Positions 10,001-20,679 of a DNA stretch of 64,000 nt are shown here, piece by piece. Source of the DNA: Bacteroidota bacterium (GTDB taxonomy: Bacteria; Bacteroidota; Bacteroidia; AKYH767-A; OLB10). The stretch is taken from the NCBI GenBank assembly GCA_016717325.1, contig JADKFV010000002.1:372001-436000 (forward strand), given 5' to 3'. The notes beneath the pieces were generated by a model, which was not told where the DNA came from, searched no databases, and was given only the letters and a program-made list of their open reading frames with translations. Position numbers and translations under genes: made by a program. The first letter of the stretch is position 1. Every line of letters starts with the position of its first letter.

Positions 10001-12999
10001 TGATGTTATTGCATTTGTGCTCCACAAGTATGTATATGGTGTAGTACCACCTGCCGCTGTAACAGTAGCATTGCCGTTGTTAAGGCTATAGCACGTAATA
10101 TCTGTTTTGGTAGCTGAGCAGGATAAAGCCAGTGCAGGTTCGGTGATGGTAGCAGTAAATGTTGCGGTAGTTCCATTACCATCGGTAGCTGTTACCGTAT
10201 ACGTACCGGCAATTAAATTATTAAAGTTGCCAGATGGCTGTGCCGTACCACCATTCAACTGGTAATGCAAACTACCTGCTCCACAAACAGCAGTGGCAGT
10301 AATGGTGCCGGTTGCTGCTCCATAGCAAAGTACATTCGTGCTTTGTGCACTCACACTTAGCGCGCACACATTGCACTTCCAACTGCTCATTCCTCGTGTA
10401 CATGCAAACAAGCAATTGCCACAACTTGCCAGCGAGTTTAAAAACACACTTTGCTTGTTTGGAAAATTGTCGGTAATGTCTATCCAATATGGTAGTATAG
10501 CAGTGCCAGTACCATTAAGAAACCCTTTGTAAAAAAACACTTTACCGCCTTTTACCAAAGTAATGAAAAGCGAATTAGTTGCAGCATTTACATTTATTGC
10601 CTTTATGCCTTCATCGTCAAGGTTTTGAAAATCGGTAGTAAAGCCGTTGTTTATTTGAATGAGGCTATTGTTAGTACAATCACCATCTATAGTGAGTAAG
10701 TCGCTTTTGTTTGGTTGATTGGTATTGGTTCTGTATCCGGCTATCATTATTTTTAAATTGCTTGAGCCATTACCTATGTAATCCAATTTTTGACCGCGAA
10801 AGTTATTTCCATTATTATATGTCAACGCATCGGATGTGCTAAATGTCCATGTAGCTCCGCTGCCAACAAATTTATAAATGCCCACATTAACGCCAGTAGT
10901 TGCTTCTTTAACGAGTACATAAAGCACCTCATTATTGGTTCCATCCAAAAAAGGAGCAATAAAAGCATCTGCAATTTTGTAATCAATGATTGGTTGATTA
11001 AATAAGTTTAATTCATCCCAAGTATTTCCACCAGTAAGATAATACAAATGGGCTTGTCGCGGATAAGGTTGTGATAGGTTTGTATTTTCTATATTCCATA
11101 TCACATATTTATTTTGTGCAGACAAATTAACAGGGGCAAACAGTGTTTTTAATGGGTCACCACATTTTGTATCGCCTAACTGATTCCATTCCTGGGTCGT
11201 TCCATTAATATCTAAAACTGCTATATTTCCTTCGCCTGTACTTGTGCTAAATCCCTTGCTTATTCCTGCATACAAACTCAAATCTGTACTACTGTTGTTA
11301 TTGTTTGTGATAAACGAACAATCGGAAAATGGTTTATCTGTGTGGCAATTTGTATTACCTGCAAATATGTGCCAATCCAAAATAGATTCACACATTGTAC
11401 TTGTAATGCTCACCTGCGAAAAACTTTCGCCATTATCGTTCGAAATAAACATGCCTCTGTCGAATTCGCCTTTCCACAATCGGAAATTACCACCACCAAT
11501 ATCCTGGGGATAAATGCATTTGGACACCGAATTTACAAAGCCAAGATTTTTGTAGGATGTATAAGAACATGGTGCAGTATTATTTTTGCTTTCGGTGTAA
11601 AGCTGTTGCCAATTGAATGTTGTTGCGGTGATGGGCGAAGTAGTACTAAATGTTGTGCCCGATTTGCCAATTATTAAATGTGCATCATTTGTAAATGTTA
11701 CTGTATTAGGGTTTGCAACAGGTTTGCCTGCTGCGTTCCAACCCCAATCGTTGCCGTTTAGTTGGTCAATTTTTAAAGCTTTAAAAGCGTTGGTGCCATT
11801 TATATTAAAATTGTCAATAAAAAAAGTTCCTTTATAAGTGCCGCATGGTTGGTTGCTATTAACACCTGTCACAATATTTTCGGTAGTGAGCAAATAACTT
11901 GAGGAGCCGGGTACTTTATTTAGTGAAATGAAATCGTTTACATAAGGTATAATGTTATTATTGCCATCCTCAAAACTGCAATTTATTTTTGATTTGGTAC
12001 TAGTACTAATTTCATATTTGAACAAACCCGCATCATTTGTTACCCTAAATCGGATGTATAATATTCATGGGTTAAATAAATCAAATTGTTATTATCGTAT
12101 TGGATAATATCGGTGACAGTGTCGTTAGTTATAGCCTGTACTATTGTAAAAGCTGTGCCAGCCGCATTACAGCTTAATCGGTACATTCCTTCTTCGGAAC
12201 CAAAAAATATTTTGTCATCAGCAAGTGCAGGTGTTCCACCATCATCAACATATAATGAAAATACATCGTTTTTATCTCCATCAACTTTAATTGAACTTGT
12301 AGGTTGCGAAATAGTAATTGGATTTGTTGCACTAGTATTTGCATCGTACGTAATGGTGCAGTAATAAATATCATCCACATCAGTGCCTTTTACGTTTGGC
12401 ACTTCTTTATCACTTACGCGCGTATTTCCTGTAGTAAAATACATTGGATAAGTATAAAGTGTTCCAACATGAGATATTTCCATGCCAATAAAAACATCGC
12501 TCACCCAAAGGTGTTGTGTTGAAGCAGGTCCGGCATCAATACGAAATATTTTTTTCATAGGCACAGTTTGGTCGTCCATATCTATTAAATGAATGCCACC
12601 ACTATCGCATGCTAATAAATAACGAGGTGTAAATGGCGGTAAAACAAATTTATTCATAAATCGCATTATCTCATGATTGCTGATATAATCGTAATGCAGT
12701 TTGGGTGTTCCCAAAGGAGTTGTTATATTAAAGTCGTTAGAACGCCATACACCAGCCACATCGCTACCAATGTATAATGTGCCAGTATTTGGAGGCTGTG
12801 TATTTTCTCGAAAATAAACTGCCCTTACTTGCCCGCCATTACCCATTCCCATCTGTGTCCAGCTTTGTGCATTTGCCATGCTGCTAAAGATTAAAAAGAA
12901 AAGGAGAAGTTTCTGTTGAGTTTGAAGTTTCGAGTTTGAAGTTTGAGTTTGAAGTTTGAAGTTTGAAGATTCGAGTTTCGAGTTAATTTGATTTTGCAT
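7052..12999 (-). CDS. Giant T9SS-secreted adhesin-like protein (one frame error)
   Basis: About 1980 residues when the two frames (12040-12999 and 7052-12025) are joined. A single missing T in GATTTAGGG at about 12047 restores FRVTNDAGLFKYEIS. Order: signal peptide ending SSMANAQ; BNR/sortilin-like region (GQVRAVYF, LYIGSDVAGVWRSND); two to three SprB-like/PKD-type repeats at about 870-1100 (CYGAATGTITATAVCGAGS, GTYTVTATDGNG, GTYTVTVTDDNGC); a right-handed beta-helix at about 1120-1520 rich in Asn and short repeats (LDACHLYACSNMWQGI); a helical segment with IASQCPFKGGKAVYRARA; and a T9SS sorting domain (APNPTNENTIFYYQ...NGIYTIKILARG). This suits a surface adhesin or glycan-binding protein. 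The beta-helix, helical segment and sorting domain resemble the protein at 59031. Function is inferred from architecture only. Confidence 0.85.
12905..12980. repeat. Simple repeat within the start of the giant cargo gene
   Basis: GAAGTTT/GAGTTT(G/C) units repeat across about 75 bp. On the minus strand they encode an unusual polar leader (SKLESSNFKLQTQTSNSKLQTQ) ahead of the hydrophobic signal core. Similar simple repeats are intergenic elsewhere in the window (14690-15150, 17080-17290). Confidence 0.7.
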
Positions 13000-13354
13000 A
13001 AATTTAATTTTTTTTAAAGTTAAAAATACTATGAATACTTTTATTAATGAACAAAATTTATTTTACAACAAATGTGAAAAGATTTTCATTTTTCGAAAAG
13101 CCATGTTGTATTTTTTTTGATTCTCCCGACACTTCGGTCGGGATGCCAAAAAAAATATTGGTATGTAAATGTATAAAGGAATATGAAGTGGGCAAGGAAA
13201 AGTTTTGTAATTTTTTCTGAATCATTTTTTTGTAGAAAGAAACCAACCAAAGGGATATCGAAAAAATATCGGCATTCATTGGAAAAATTCCTTTAACATC
13301 AAGACACAAAATAATTTTAGTCTTTAACTCATGCAATTATAAAATCGAAAAAAC
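13000..13354. other. Intergenic region between divergent genes
   Basis: About 390 bases separate the giant cargo gene from serS. It contains one palindrome, CCCGACACTTCGGTCGGG (13125-13142), of the CCGACA/TCGG repeat group. A 92-codon open frame on the minus strand (13058-13336) has no family signature and overlaps the palindrome, so it is not called as a gene. Confidence 0.6.
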
Positions 13355-13362
13355 TACCTTTG
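13355..13362 (+). promoter_or_regulatory. Candidate -7 promoter element of serS
   Basis: TACCTTTG matches the Bacteroidota -7 consensus TAnnTTTG and would start transcription about 20 bases before the serS ATG at 13391. No clear TTTG was seen at the -33 position, so support is partial. Confidence 0.45.
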
Positions 13363-13390
13363 GCGTTCGATTTTTTTTAAAACTGAGTAT

Positions 13391-14668
13391 ATGTTAAGTC
13401 TTTTGGTAATCCGCGAACAAACGGAAGAAATTATAAGTCGCCTCGAGCGCAAAAATTTTAAAGATGCCCGGGCAATTATTTTGCAAGTGCTGGAGATGGA
13501 TAATTCGCGCAAGGCATTTCAAAAACAAAATGACGATAACCTTTCGCAGCAAAATGTATTGGCAAATAAAATTGGCGATTTGTTTAAAGCCGGCAACAAA
13601 GACGAAGCCGCAGGTGCAAAAGCCGAAGTAGCCACACTAAAAGCGGCTGCCGAAGAAATAAAAACCAAACTTACGCAAACCGAGACTGATATTTATGCAT
13701 TGATGGTAACCATACCAAATGCACCAAGTATGGCAGTGCCCATAGGCAAAACACCCGAAGAAAACGAAGTAGTATCCACCAATGTAAAGGAGTTGCCCGT
13801 TATGGCAGAAGGCAGCGTTCCGCATTGGGAACTTACTACCAAATACGATATTATAGATTTCGAATTGGGCAATAAAATTGCCGGTGCAGGGTTTCCGGTT
13901 TACAAAGGCAAAGGTGCGAGGCTGCAACGTGCACTTATCAATTTTTTTCTTGATAAAGCCACAGCAGCAGGCTATACCGAAATACAACCACCCATTTTAA
14001 TTAACAGCGATTCGGGATTTGGTACCGGCAACCTGCCCGATAAAGAAGGGCAAATGTACCATTGCCAAATAGACGATTTGTTTTTGATACCTACTGCCGA
14101 AGTTCCTGTTACAAATATTTATCGCGATGTGATTTTAAAAGAGAGCGATTTGCCACAAAAACTAACTGCGTACACACCATGCTTTAGGCGCGAGGCAGGT
14201 TCGTATGGTAAAGATGTACGGGGATTAAATCGCTTGCATCAATTTGATAAAGTAGAAATAGTGCAAATACAGCATCCCAATAAATCGTATGAAACGCTTG
14301 AAACCATGCGCGATTATGTTATTGGTTTATTAACAGAGTTAGAATTGCCTTATCGGGTTTTAAAACTTTGTGGTGGTGATATGAGTTTCTCTTCTGCACT
14401 CACTTACGATTTGGAAGTTTATAGTGCCGCTCAACAACGTTGGTTAGAAGTTAGCTCGGTTTCAAATTTCGAAAGCTTTCAGGCCAACCGTATGAAGTGC
14501 CGTTTTAAAGATGCCGATGGCAAAACAAAACTGGTACACACCTTAAACGGAAGTGCATTGGCATTGCCCCGCATAGTTGCCGCATTATTAGAAAACAATC
14601 AAACTCCAACAGGAATTAATCTGCCAAAAGTGTTGCATAAGTATACAGGCTTCGAAACGATAGAGTAG
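13391..14668 (+). CDS. serS: Seryl-tRNA synthetase
   Basis: A 425-residue class II aminoacyl-tRNA synthetase that charges tRNA-Ser (and tRNA-Sec where present) in the cytoplasm. The N-terminal region (about 1-105, starting MLSLLVIREQTEEIISRL) is the long antiparallel coiled-coil arm that grips the tRNA variable loop. The catalytic domain shows motif 2 (TPCFRREAGSYGKDVRGLNRLHQF) with the ATP-binding Arg, LIPTAEVPVTNIYRD for serine binding, and motif 3 (NGSALALPRIVAALLENNQ). Length and start match the family well. It is monocistronic, with a TACCTTTG element just upstream and a long repeat-rich spacer downstream. Confidence 0.97.
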   Translation: MLSLLVIREQTEEIISRLERKNFKDARAIILQVLEMDNSRKAFQKQNDDNLSQQNVLANKIGDLFKAGNKDEAAGAKAEVATLKAAAEEIKTKLTQTETDIYALMVTIPNAPSMAVPIGKTPEENEVVSTNVKELPVMAEGSVPHWELTTKYDIIDFELGNKIAGAGFPVYKGKGARLQRALINFFLDKATAAGYTEIQPPILINSDSGFGTGNLPDKEGQMYHCQIDDLFLIPTAEVPVTNIYRDVILKESDLPQKLTAYTPCFRREAGSYGKDVRGLNRLHQFDKVEIVQIQHPNKSYETLETMRDYVIGLLTELELPYRVLKLCGGDMSFSSALTYDLEVYSAAQQRWLEVSSVSNFESFQANRMKCRFKDADGKTKLVHTLNGSALALPRIVAALLENNQTPTGINLPKVLHKYTGFETIE

Positions 14669-15187
14669 TTCAAGAGTTTAAGGGTTCAATAGTTTAATGG
14701 TTTAAGAGTTCAAGAGTTATGAAAGTTTAGAAAGTTGAGAAGGTTTATAAAGTTCAAGGGCTACTGAAATTTGAAATTTTCTTTGAATTATATTAAAGCC
14801 CCTTGTAGGGCCTGCACCGACCGAAGTGTCAGTGTTTGGGGTGTATTTCAAAAAATAAATCAAAAGGATTGAGTCAAAATTCAAAATCTAAAATGGCACC
14901 AAAACAAAACTAAAAAATGAGAACTACGCAGAGATTGCTTCTCAGTTCGAGAATCCCTTCGACTGCGCTCAGGGTGACAACACTCACTGTGACAATTCGC
15001 AATGACGGAACAATGCAATGCTCATCAAATTCGAATCTAAAAACTAAACGAAATTTTAAACTAAAAACTGAACGAATTTTTAAACTAAAAACCAAAAACT
15101 GAATTCCGAAACTAAGAACTAAGAACTAAGAACTAAGAACTAAGAACAAGGCTCACAGCAAACGTAACAAAGAACAAAAAACTAAAA
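14669..15187. other. Repeat-rich intergenic spacer
   Basis: No gene seen. From left to right: AGTTTAAG/GTTCAAGAG-type simple repeats (14675-14760); a palindromic repeat with CCCCTTGTAGGG and ACCGACCGAAGTGTCAGT (about 14797-14850), the inverse of the one at 57356; a block containing CCCTTCGACTGCGCTCAGGG and ATTCGCAATGACGG (14955-15007), which resembles a short repeat found in many unrelated bacterial genomes; A-rich CTAAAAACTAAA repeats; and five copies of AACTAAG (about 15109-15146). Confidence 0.65.
15109..15146. repeat. AACTAAG heptamer tandem repeat
   Basis: About five perfect copies of the heptamer AACTAAG end 40 bases before the mlaE start. Copy number could vary between strains and affect leader length; this is only a possibility. 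Confidence 0.7.
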
Positions 15188-15928
15188 GTGAATCACATAT
15201 TTGAAATAGGACGCTACTGGATATTCATGAAAAACCTGATGCACACGCCCGAAAAATGGCGGATGTATTGGACACAAATTTTGCGTGAAATGGAAAGCAT
15301 GGGCTTCGGCTCGTTGCCGATAGTTGCTATTAATTCGGTGTTTATGGGCGCAGTAATTACCATTCAGAGTGCATATAACATTGTAAACCCCATGGTGCCA
15401 TTAAGTGCAATAGGCATAGTAACCCGCGACAGTATCATTATAGAATTTGCGCCAACGGTAATGATGATGGTACTTGCCGGCAAAATTGGAAGTGCCATAG
15501 CATCGGAAATTGGAACCATGCGTGTAACAGAACAAATAGATGCGCTTGAGATAATGGGCATCAACAGCAGCACTTATTTGGTTTTGCCAAAACTCATTGC
15601 ATCACTTTTCATACTTCCATTTGTAGTTATCATAAGTATGTTTCTTGGCATTTTTGGTGGGTGGATAGCTGGCGATGCCACGGGTGCATGCCCTTCGGCC
15701 GATTACCTTAAAGGATTGCAAGACCAGTTTTTAGCGTTCAACGTTTATTTTGCCATGATAAAAACTTTGGTGTTCTCTTATATCATCATCACGGTTTCGT
15801 CTTACCATGGTTACTTTACCGAAGGCGGTTCGCTCGAAGTGGGCAAGTCGTCAACCAAGGCGGTGGTGTATAGCAACATCCTTATTTTATTGTTCGATTA
15901 CATACTTACACAATTATTCCTGGCATGA
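15188..15928 (+). CDS. MlaE-type ABC transporter permease
   Basis: A 246-residue integral membrane permease of the MlaE/YrbE family, which moves phospholipids or related lipids between inner and outer membranes. The family core is clear: VAINSVFMGAVITIQSAYN, an EFAPTVMMMVLAGKIGSAIASEIGTMRVTEQIDALEIMGI coupling region, FVVIISMFLGIFGGW, and a C-terminal TM ending YILTQLFLA; five or so membrane segments fit. Translation starts at GTG 15188 after a heptamer repeat. It overlaps the next gene, an ATPase, by 4 bp (ATGA), indicating coupled translation. The MlaD-type substrate-binding partner that often follows is not in this window. Confidence 0.9.
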   Translation: MNHIFEIGRYWIFMKNLMHTPEKWRMYWTQILREMESMGFGSLPIVAINSVFMGAVITIQSAYNIVNPMVPLSAIGIVTRDSIIIEFAPTVMMMVLAGKIGSAIASEIGTMRVTEQIDALEIMGINSSTYLVLPKLIASLFILPFVVIISMFLGIFGGWIAGDATGACPSADYLKGLQDQFLAFNVYFAMIKTLVFSYIIITVSSYHGYFTEGGSLEVGKSSTKAVVYSNILILLFDYILTQLFLA

Positions 15929-16692
15929 TCGAGGTTAAAAATATTTCTAAAACATTCTCCACCAAGCAAGTATTGTTTGACATAAGCTGCAAGTTTGAAC
16001 CGGGCAAAATAAACCTCATTATTGGCACCAGTGGTTCGGGCAAAACGGTATTGATGAAAACCCTGATAGGATTGTTTGCCCCCGATAGCGGCACGATTAT
16101 TTATGATGGCCGCGATTTTATACAGCTCGATAGAGATGGCCGCAAAGATTTACGGCAAGATATAGGTATGGTGTTTCAGGGTGGTGCATTATTCGACTCA
16201 CTTACGGTTGAAGAGAATGTAATGTTTCCCCTTTCTATGCTAACCGATATGTCGCTGGCCGAAAAACGCGACCGGGTTAATTTTTGTTTGAAGCGGGTGA
16301 ACTTAGAAAACGCCCACAAACTTTTTCCTGCCGAAATTAGTGGAGGAATGAAAAAACGTGTGTCCATTGCACGTGCCATTGCTACCAATCCAAAGTATCT
16401 TTTTTGCGATGAACCCAACTCCGGCCTCGACCCATATACATCGTTGGTAATAGACGAACTCATTCACGAAATTACACTCGAGTTTAATATCACCACGGTA
16501 ATAAATACTCACGATATGAATAGCGTTGCCGAGTCGGGCGAGCACATCGTATTTTTGCACAAAGGTGCCAAATGGTGGGAGGGTACTTTTACCGAAATTA
16601 TGAATAGCGATAACAAGGAACTTCACGGTTTTATTTTCGCAAGCAAGGTAATGCAGTCGTTCAAAAAATTGTATTTGAAGGAGAATGCATAG
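15925..16692 (+). CDS. MlaF-type ABC transporter ATP-binding protein
   Basis: A 255-residue ATPase of the MlaF/Ttg2A class, powering the MlaE permease encoded directly upstream. Walker A is GTSGSGKTV (about 36-44), the Q-loop is GMVFQGGALFDSLTVEENV, the signature is ISGGMKKRVSIARA, Walker B is YLFCDEPNSGLDP, and the switch His is in NTHDMNSV. The MxFQGGALFDSxTVxENV variant is typical of Mla ATPases rather than general importers. It shares ATGA with mlaE. Downstream, 690 bases of repeat-rich spacer separate it from the next gene, so the operon appears to have only two genes. Confidence 0.92.
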   Translation: MIEVKNISKTFSTKQVLFDISCKFEPGKINLIIGTSGSGKTVLMKTLIGLFAPDSGTIIYDGRDFIQLDRDGRKDLRQDIGMVFQGGALFDSLTVEENVMFPLSMLTDMSLAEKRDRVNFCLKRVNLENAHKLFPAEISGGMKKRVSIARAIATNPKYLFCDEPNSGLDPYTSLVIDELIHEITLEFNITTVINTHDMNSVAESGEHIVFLHKGAKWWEGTFTEIMNSDNKELHGFIFASKVMQSFKKLYLKENA

Positions 16693-17379
16693 TATCTTTT
16701 TGATTTTTAAGACGGCTTCAGGTGTAAATAATAATTTCAATTTTGTGTTTTAATATTTTTTATAAATAATTATAAATCAATACCATAATGATATTGTTGT
16801 AATCGATACTTTTATATACATTTTTTTGACAAATTAATGTTGGCTCCCCAACTATTTCATTTTCGCTGTGAATAAAACTAAGGCAATGAATCTAAATCCA
16901 AGCCCGTTATGCCAAACCAAATTCTAAGTGATTAATGATTTTCGCCAAAAAAAATGCAGGCCTTAAGCCGAAGATTACCTCTCGATAATGATAAAAAAAG
17001 TCCCGAAATTTAATGAGCCAAAATGCTTAAAAATCAGAAGTAAATTAGTTAACAATAGCTTTCATTTTCTTTTGTATTAATTCCTGATTTTCAATTTTCA
17101 ATTTTTCTTTTCAGCTTTGCAATTGCCCCTAAGTTTCATTTTTAAAGTTCCTGTTTCAATTTCTTATTTGTTGCTAATTTTCAATTCTGAACAAATTATT
17201 TTGAATTTCAGGTCATTACTCAATTTCAAATTTTCAATTCTTAATTTTCAATCCTCAATTTTCAATTCTCAATTTCCCCGCGGCTTCATTCCTTAATTTC
17301 CCCTTAAATGCCACCCAACATCATATATTATTGTAAAATTTTTGATAACCTTGCATTGCATTTTATCATCAAACAAAAA
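16693..17379. other. Low-complexity intergenic spacer
   Basis: No gene seen in about 690 bases. The right half (17080-17290) is dominated by degenerate CAATTTTCAATTCTCAATT repeats on the plus strand. No clear terminator follows the ATPase gene. Confidence 0.6.
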
Positions 17380-19206
17380 ATGAATATTTTAAAGAAAGGT
17401 TTTGCCGTTGTTTTATGTCTTCTGTTGGGCAACATTCTCATGGCACAACCTGCAAACGACTGGATGCTTGCCAACCAATATTTTAATGCTGGTGAGTATG
17501 AAAAAGCATTGGTATATTTCGAAAAGCGTTACGATTTCGATCCTATGGGTTCGTACGAAGGCTATTTAAAATGCTTTATTGCTTTGCGCCAATATAGTGA
17601 GGCCGAAAAATTAATAAAAAAGCATATTAAAAAAAGCGATAACGATGCCCCACTTTATGTTGATTGGGGTTCGCTTTACGAAATACAATTGGACGATGCC
17701 AAAGCCAAAGAGTATTATGATAAAGCCATAAAAGAATTGCGTAACGACCAAAATTCGTACATCACCCTTGCACAAAAGTTTATAGAAAAAGGACATGTAG
17801 ATAAAGCGGTTTCAACCTACCAATCAGGCCGAAAGAACATGAAAGGTGCCTATCCATTTATTTTTGAACTTGCCGATGCTTATGGTCAGTTGCAAGAAAG
17901 TGATAAAATGATTGAAGAATATTTGAGTATTCCAGAAGTGGCACCGGAGTATATTCCAAACCTTCAAACCATTTTGCAAAATAAACTCAATACCGATTTC
18001 GAAGGGGCACTTGCCGATAAACTCCGCTCTGGACTATTAAAAAAGATACAGCAAAATCCCGATGAACCTACACTCAATAATTTATTGTACTGGCTGTTGG
18101 TGCAGGAAAAAGATTTTGATACGGCACTCATGCAAGCCAAAGCGCTTGATAAAAGATTCGATCGTAATGGGCAGAGGATAATGTCGCTTGGTACGCTTTG
18201 TATCAGCAATCAAATTTACTCCACTGCCGAAGATTGTTTTCAATATTTGATAGATAATTATAAAGAGAACAGAGGCATATATACTCACGCTCGTCAGCAA
18301 CAAATTTATGCGCTCGATATGCGCATTACATCGCAAAATAATTATACCCCTGCCGACCTTACCAAATTAAGCAATGCCTATGATGAAGCTATTTCTGAAT
18401 TGGGTACAAATGCTACCACTGCCGATTTAATGCGGGGACGAGCGCATCTCAAAGCATTTTATTTGCATCAGATAGACGAAGCCGATTCGTTGCTCGAAGT
18501 GTTGATTACCATACCAGGCATTACGCCCGAAGACCTTGCACAAATAAAATTAGAGTTGGGCGATATACTCGTTTTAAAAAACGAAGTGTGGGATGCCTTG
18601 CTTTATTACGGTCAGGTAGATAAAGATTTTAAGCACGATGAACTTGGGCGCGAAGCAAAATTTCGTGTGGCACGTGTCTACTATTACGAAGGACAATTTG
18701 ATTGGGCAAGCGGTCAGTTAAATGTATTGAAAGCTGCCACCACTCAACTTATTAGTAACGATGCCATGTCGCTAGCATTATTGATACAGGATAACATAAC
18801 AGTAGATACCAATCCTATTCCATTATTAATTTATTCGAAGGCCGATTTGTTGGCATTTCAAAATAAAGGTGATGAAGCAATTGTATTGCTCGATAGTTTG
18901 GCAAAGGAATTTCCGGGGCACTCGCTCAGCGATGATTTGTATTTTAAAAAAGCTGAAATATATGCTAAGCGTAGCGATTACGATAATGCTTTGAAATTGT
19001 ACAATGAGGTGACATTGCATTATGGCGATGATGTGCTTGCCGATGATTCACAGTTTCGTATTGCCGATATTCTTGAAAACATAAAGAAGGATAAACCCGC
19101 AGCAATGGCCGCCTACGAATTGATGTTGCAGCACTATCCCGGCAGTTTATTTATAATGGAAGCACGCAAAAGATTTCGTGCTTTGCGTGGCGATAAAATA
19201 AATTAG
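17380..19206 (+). CDS. Secreted/periplasmic tetratricopeptide repeat protein
   Basis: A 608-residue protein with a signal peptide (FAVVLCLLLGNILMAQ), so the ATG at 17380 is preferred over in-frame starts further upstream. TPR-like helical hairpins run throughout, for example ANQYFNAGEYEKALVYFEK (about 26-44), VDWGSLYEIQLDDAKAKEYYDKAI and SDYDNALKLYNEVTLHYG, ending YPGSLFIMEARKRFRALRG, a YfgC/BamD-like tail. Such proteins scaffold envelope complexes. The order TPR protein - DUF4286 - rsmA is common in Bacteroidota. The specific partner is unknown. Confidence 0.85.
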   Translation: MNILKKGFAVVLCLLLGNILMAQPANDWMLANQYFNAGEYEKALVYFEKRYDFDPMGSYEGYLKCFIALRQYSEAEKLIKKHIKKSDNDAPLYVDWGSLYEIQLDDAKAKEYYDKAIKELRNDQNSYITLAQKFIEKGHVDKAVSTYQSGRKNMKGAYPFIFELADAYGQLQESDKMIEEYLSIPEVAPEYIPNLQTILQNKLNTDFEGALADKLRSGLLKKIQQNPDEPTLNNLLYWLLVQEKDFDTALMQAKALDKRFDRNGQRIMSLGTLCISNQIYSTAEDCFQYLIDNYKENRGIYTHARQQQIYALDMRITSQNNYTPADLTKLSNAYDEAISELGTNATTADLMRGRAHLKAFYLHQIDEADSLLEVLITIPGITPEDLAQIKLELGDILVLKNEVWDALLYYGQVDKDFKHDELGREAKFRVARVYYYEGQFDWASGQLNVLKAATTQLISNDAMSLALLIQDNITVDTNPIPLLIYSKADLLAFQNKGDEAIVLLDSLAKEFPGHSLSDDLYFKKAEIYAKRSDYDNALKLYNEVTLHYGDDVLADDSQFRIADILENIKKDKPAAMAAYELMLQHYPGSLFIMEARKRFRALRGDKIN

Positions 19207-19350
19207 TAGTTAGAATATTCGTTAAGTATCTAAAAAATCATACTCAGGAATAAAGAAGCAAACAGATTGATTTTTTAAATAAAATATTTCGAAGATTTTT
19301 TTTAACCTCAGCAACATAAAAATCATAATTCCTTCTAAAAAAATATTGAT

Positions 19351-19650
19351 ATGATAATTTATAATGTAACAGTAAATGTTGATACCGATGTAAGTGATGA
19401 GTGGCTGCAATGGATGAAAGCAACTCATATTCCCGAAGTGATGCAATGTGGAATTTTCACCGAACACCGCATGGTGCGTGTTCTTACCGATGATGACGAA
19501 GGAGGCATTACCTTTGCCATTCAATACACCTGTGCCGATATGGATGCTTATATCAATTACCGCGATAATTTTGCCCCGGCTTTGCAACAAAAAACGCAGG
19601 CAAAGTATGGCGAAAAATTAATGGCATTCGCACATTATTACAAACAATAG
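19351..19650 (+). CDS. DUF4286 family protein
   Basis: A 99-residue protein matching DUF4286: it begins MIIYNVTVNVD, continues EWLQWMKATHIPEVM, and has AIQYTCADMDAYINYRDNFAPALQ, the ferredoxin-like fold layout of this family. No catalytic residues are evident. In Bacteroidota it typically lies next to rsmA and a TPR protein, as here: rsmA begins 26 bp downstream, probably co-transcribed. Function is unknown. Confidence 0.85.
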   Translation: MIIYNVTVNVDTDVSDEWLQWMKATHIPEVMQCGIFTEHRMVRVLTDDDEGGITFAIQYTCADMDAYINYRDNFAPALQQKTQAKYGEKLMAFAHYYKQ

Positions 19651-19676
19651 ATTAAGATGTACCTCCATCGTATACA

Positions 19677-20443
19677 ATGATAGTTAGACCCAAAAAAAGT
19701 TTAGGACAGCACTTCCTTACCCAACCCGCTATTGCCGAACGAATAGCAAATTCCTGTAACGATGAATCATTCGATAGAATAATAGAAGTAGGCCCCGGTA
19801 AAGGAATGCTTACACAATTTCTTATTCCCAATCATTTAGAAAAACTTACAGTTATCGAAATAGACGATGAATCGATAATATACCTGCAGCAAAATTTTCC
19901 TCAGTTGAAAAACCACATTATCAATGATGATTTTTTGCAAATGGATTTAACTTTTTTTAATGCCGAAAAAATTGCTATCATTGGTAATTATCCTTACAAT
20001 ATTTCATCGCAGATAATTTTTAAAGTAATAGAAAACCGGCACCTTGTAAGTTGCTGTGCAGGCATGTTTCAGCGCGAAGTAGCGTTGCGCATTTGCGCAT
20101 CGCCAGGCAACAAAGAATACGGAATACTTAGTGTACTAACACAAGCTTTTTACAATTGCGAATATTTGTTTACTGTTGACGAACATGTTTTTCATCCACC
20201 ACCAAAAGTGAAATCGGGCGTAATAATAATTACTCGTAACAAAGTAAATCAACTCGATTGTGATGAATTTAAATTTAAATTGGTGGTAAAACCGCATTCA
20301 ATCAACGAAGAAAAACATTGCACAATGCTTTGAAACCCATTAATAATGCCGCTATAAATATTCCTTACAAAAGCCAACGTGCCGAAGAACTTTCTGTTGC
20401 GCAGTTTGTAGAGTTAACCAATATACTTTATCCGCACAACTAA
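19677..20443 (+). CDS. rsmA: 16S rRNA (adenine-N6)-dimethyltransferase (one frame error)
   Basis: RsmA/KsgA dimethylates two adjacent adenines in the 3' terminal hairpin of 16S rRNA during 30S maturation. Motifs: KKSLGQHFLTQ at the start; SAM-binding EVGPGKGMLT; acidic loop VIEIDDES; catalytic NYPYNIS; then FHPPPKVKSGVI. The frame breaks at 20288-20291, where four As should be five; the other frame then continues with KTAFNQRRKTLHNALKP, the conserved C-terminal RNA-binding segment, and ends at TAA 20441-20443. Joined length is about 255 residues, the family norm. Since the gene is widely conserved, an assembly error is more likely than a real truncation. Confidence 0.93.
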
Positions 20444-20679
20444 ATTTAAGTTATTGAATTTCAAAGCATTGAAAAATAATGCTTGACAATTGCTTTTTCG
20501 TATATTACTATTGATTGATCATTTAGTACTCCTTGTCTCATTTCTTGTCCTTTAATAATCAAATATTGTAAATTATTTTCTGCCGAAAAAGAAACGGATG
20601 GGATACAAATTTTCTTAGTGGTTTTTAGTATAAATTTTGAATTAGTGTCTTTTTAATTAACTCTTTAATAAATTAAATT

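Noticed and set aside
13058..13336. 92-codon open frame upstream of serS on the minus strand
   Set aside because: No family features, overlaps a palindromic repeat, and its sequence resembles a chance frame.
17308..17379. Upstream in-frame start of the TPR protein
   Set aside because: It would add a 24-residue polar leader before a normal signal peptide; 17380 is the better start.
19677..20333. A naturally shortened RsmA of 218 residues
   Set aside because: The missing conserved C-terminus (AFNQRRKTL) is present in the next frame after a single missing A.
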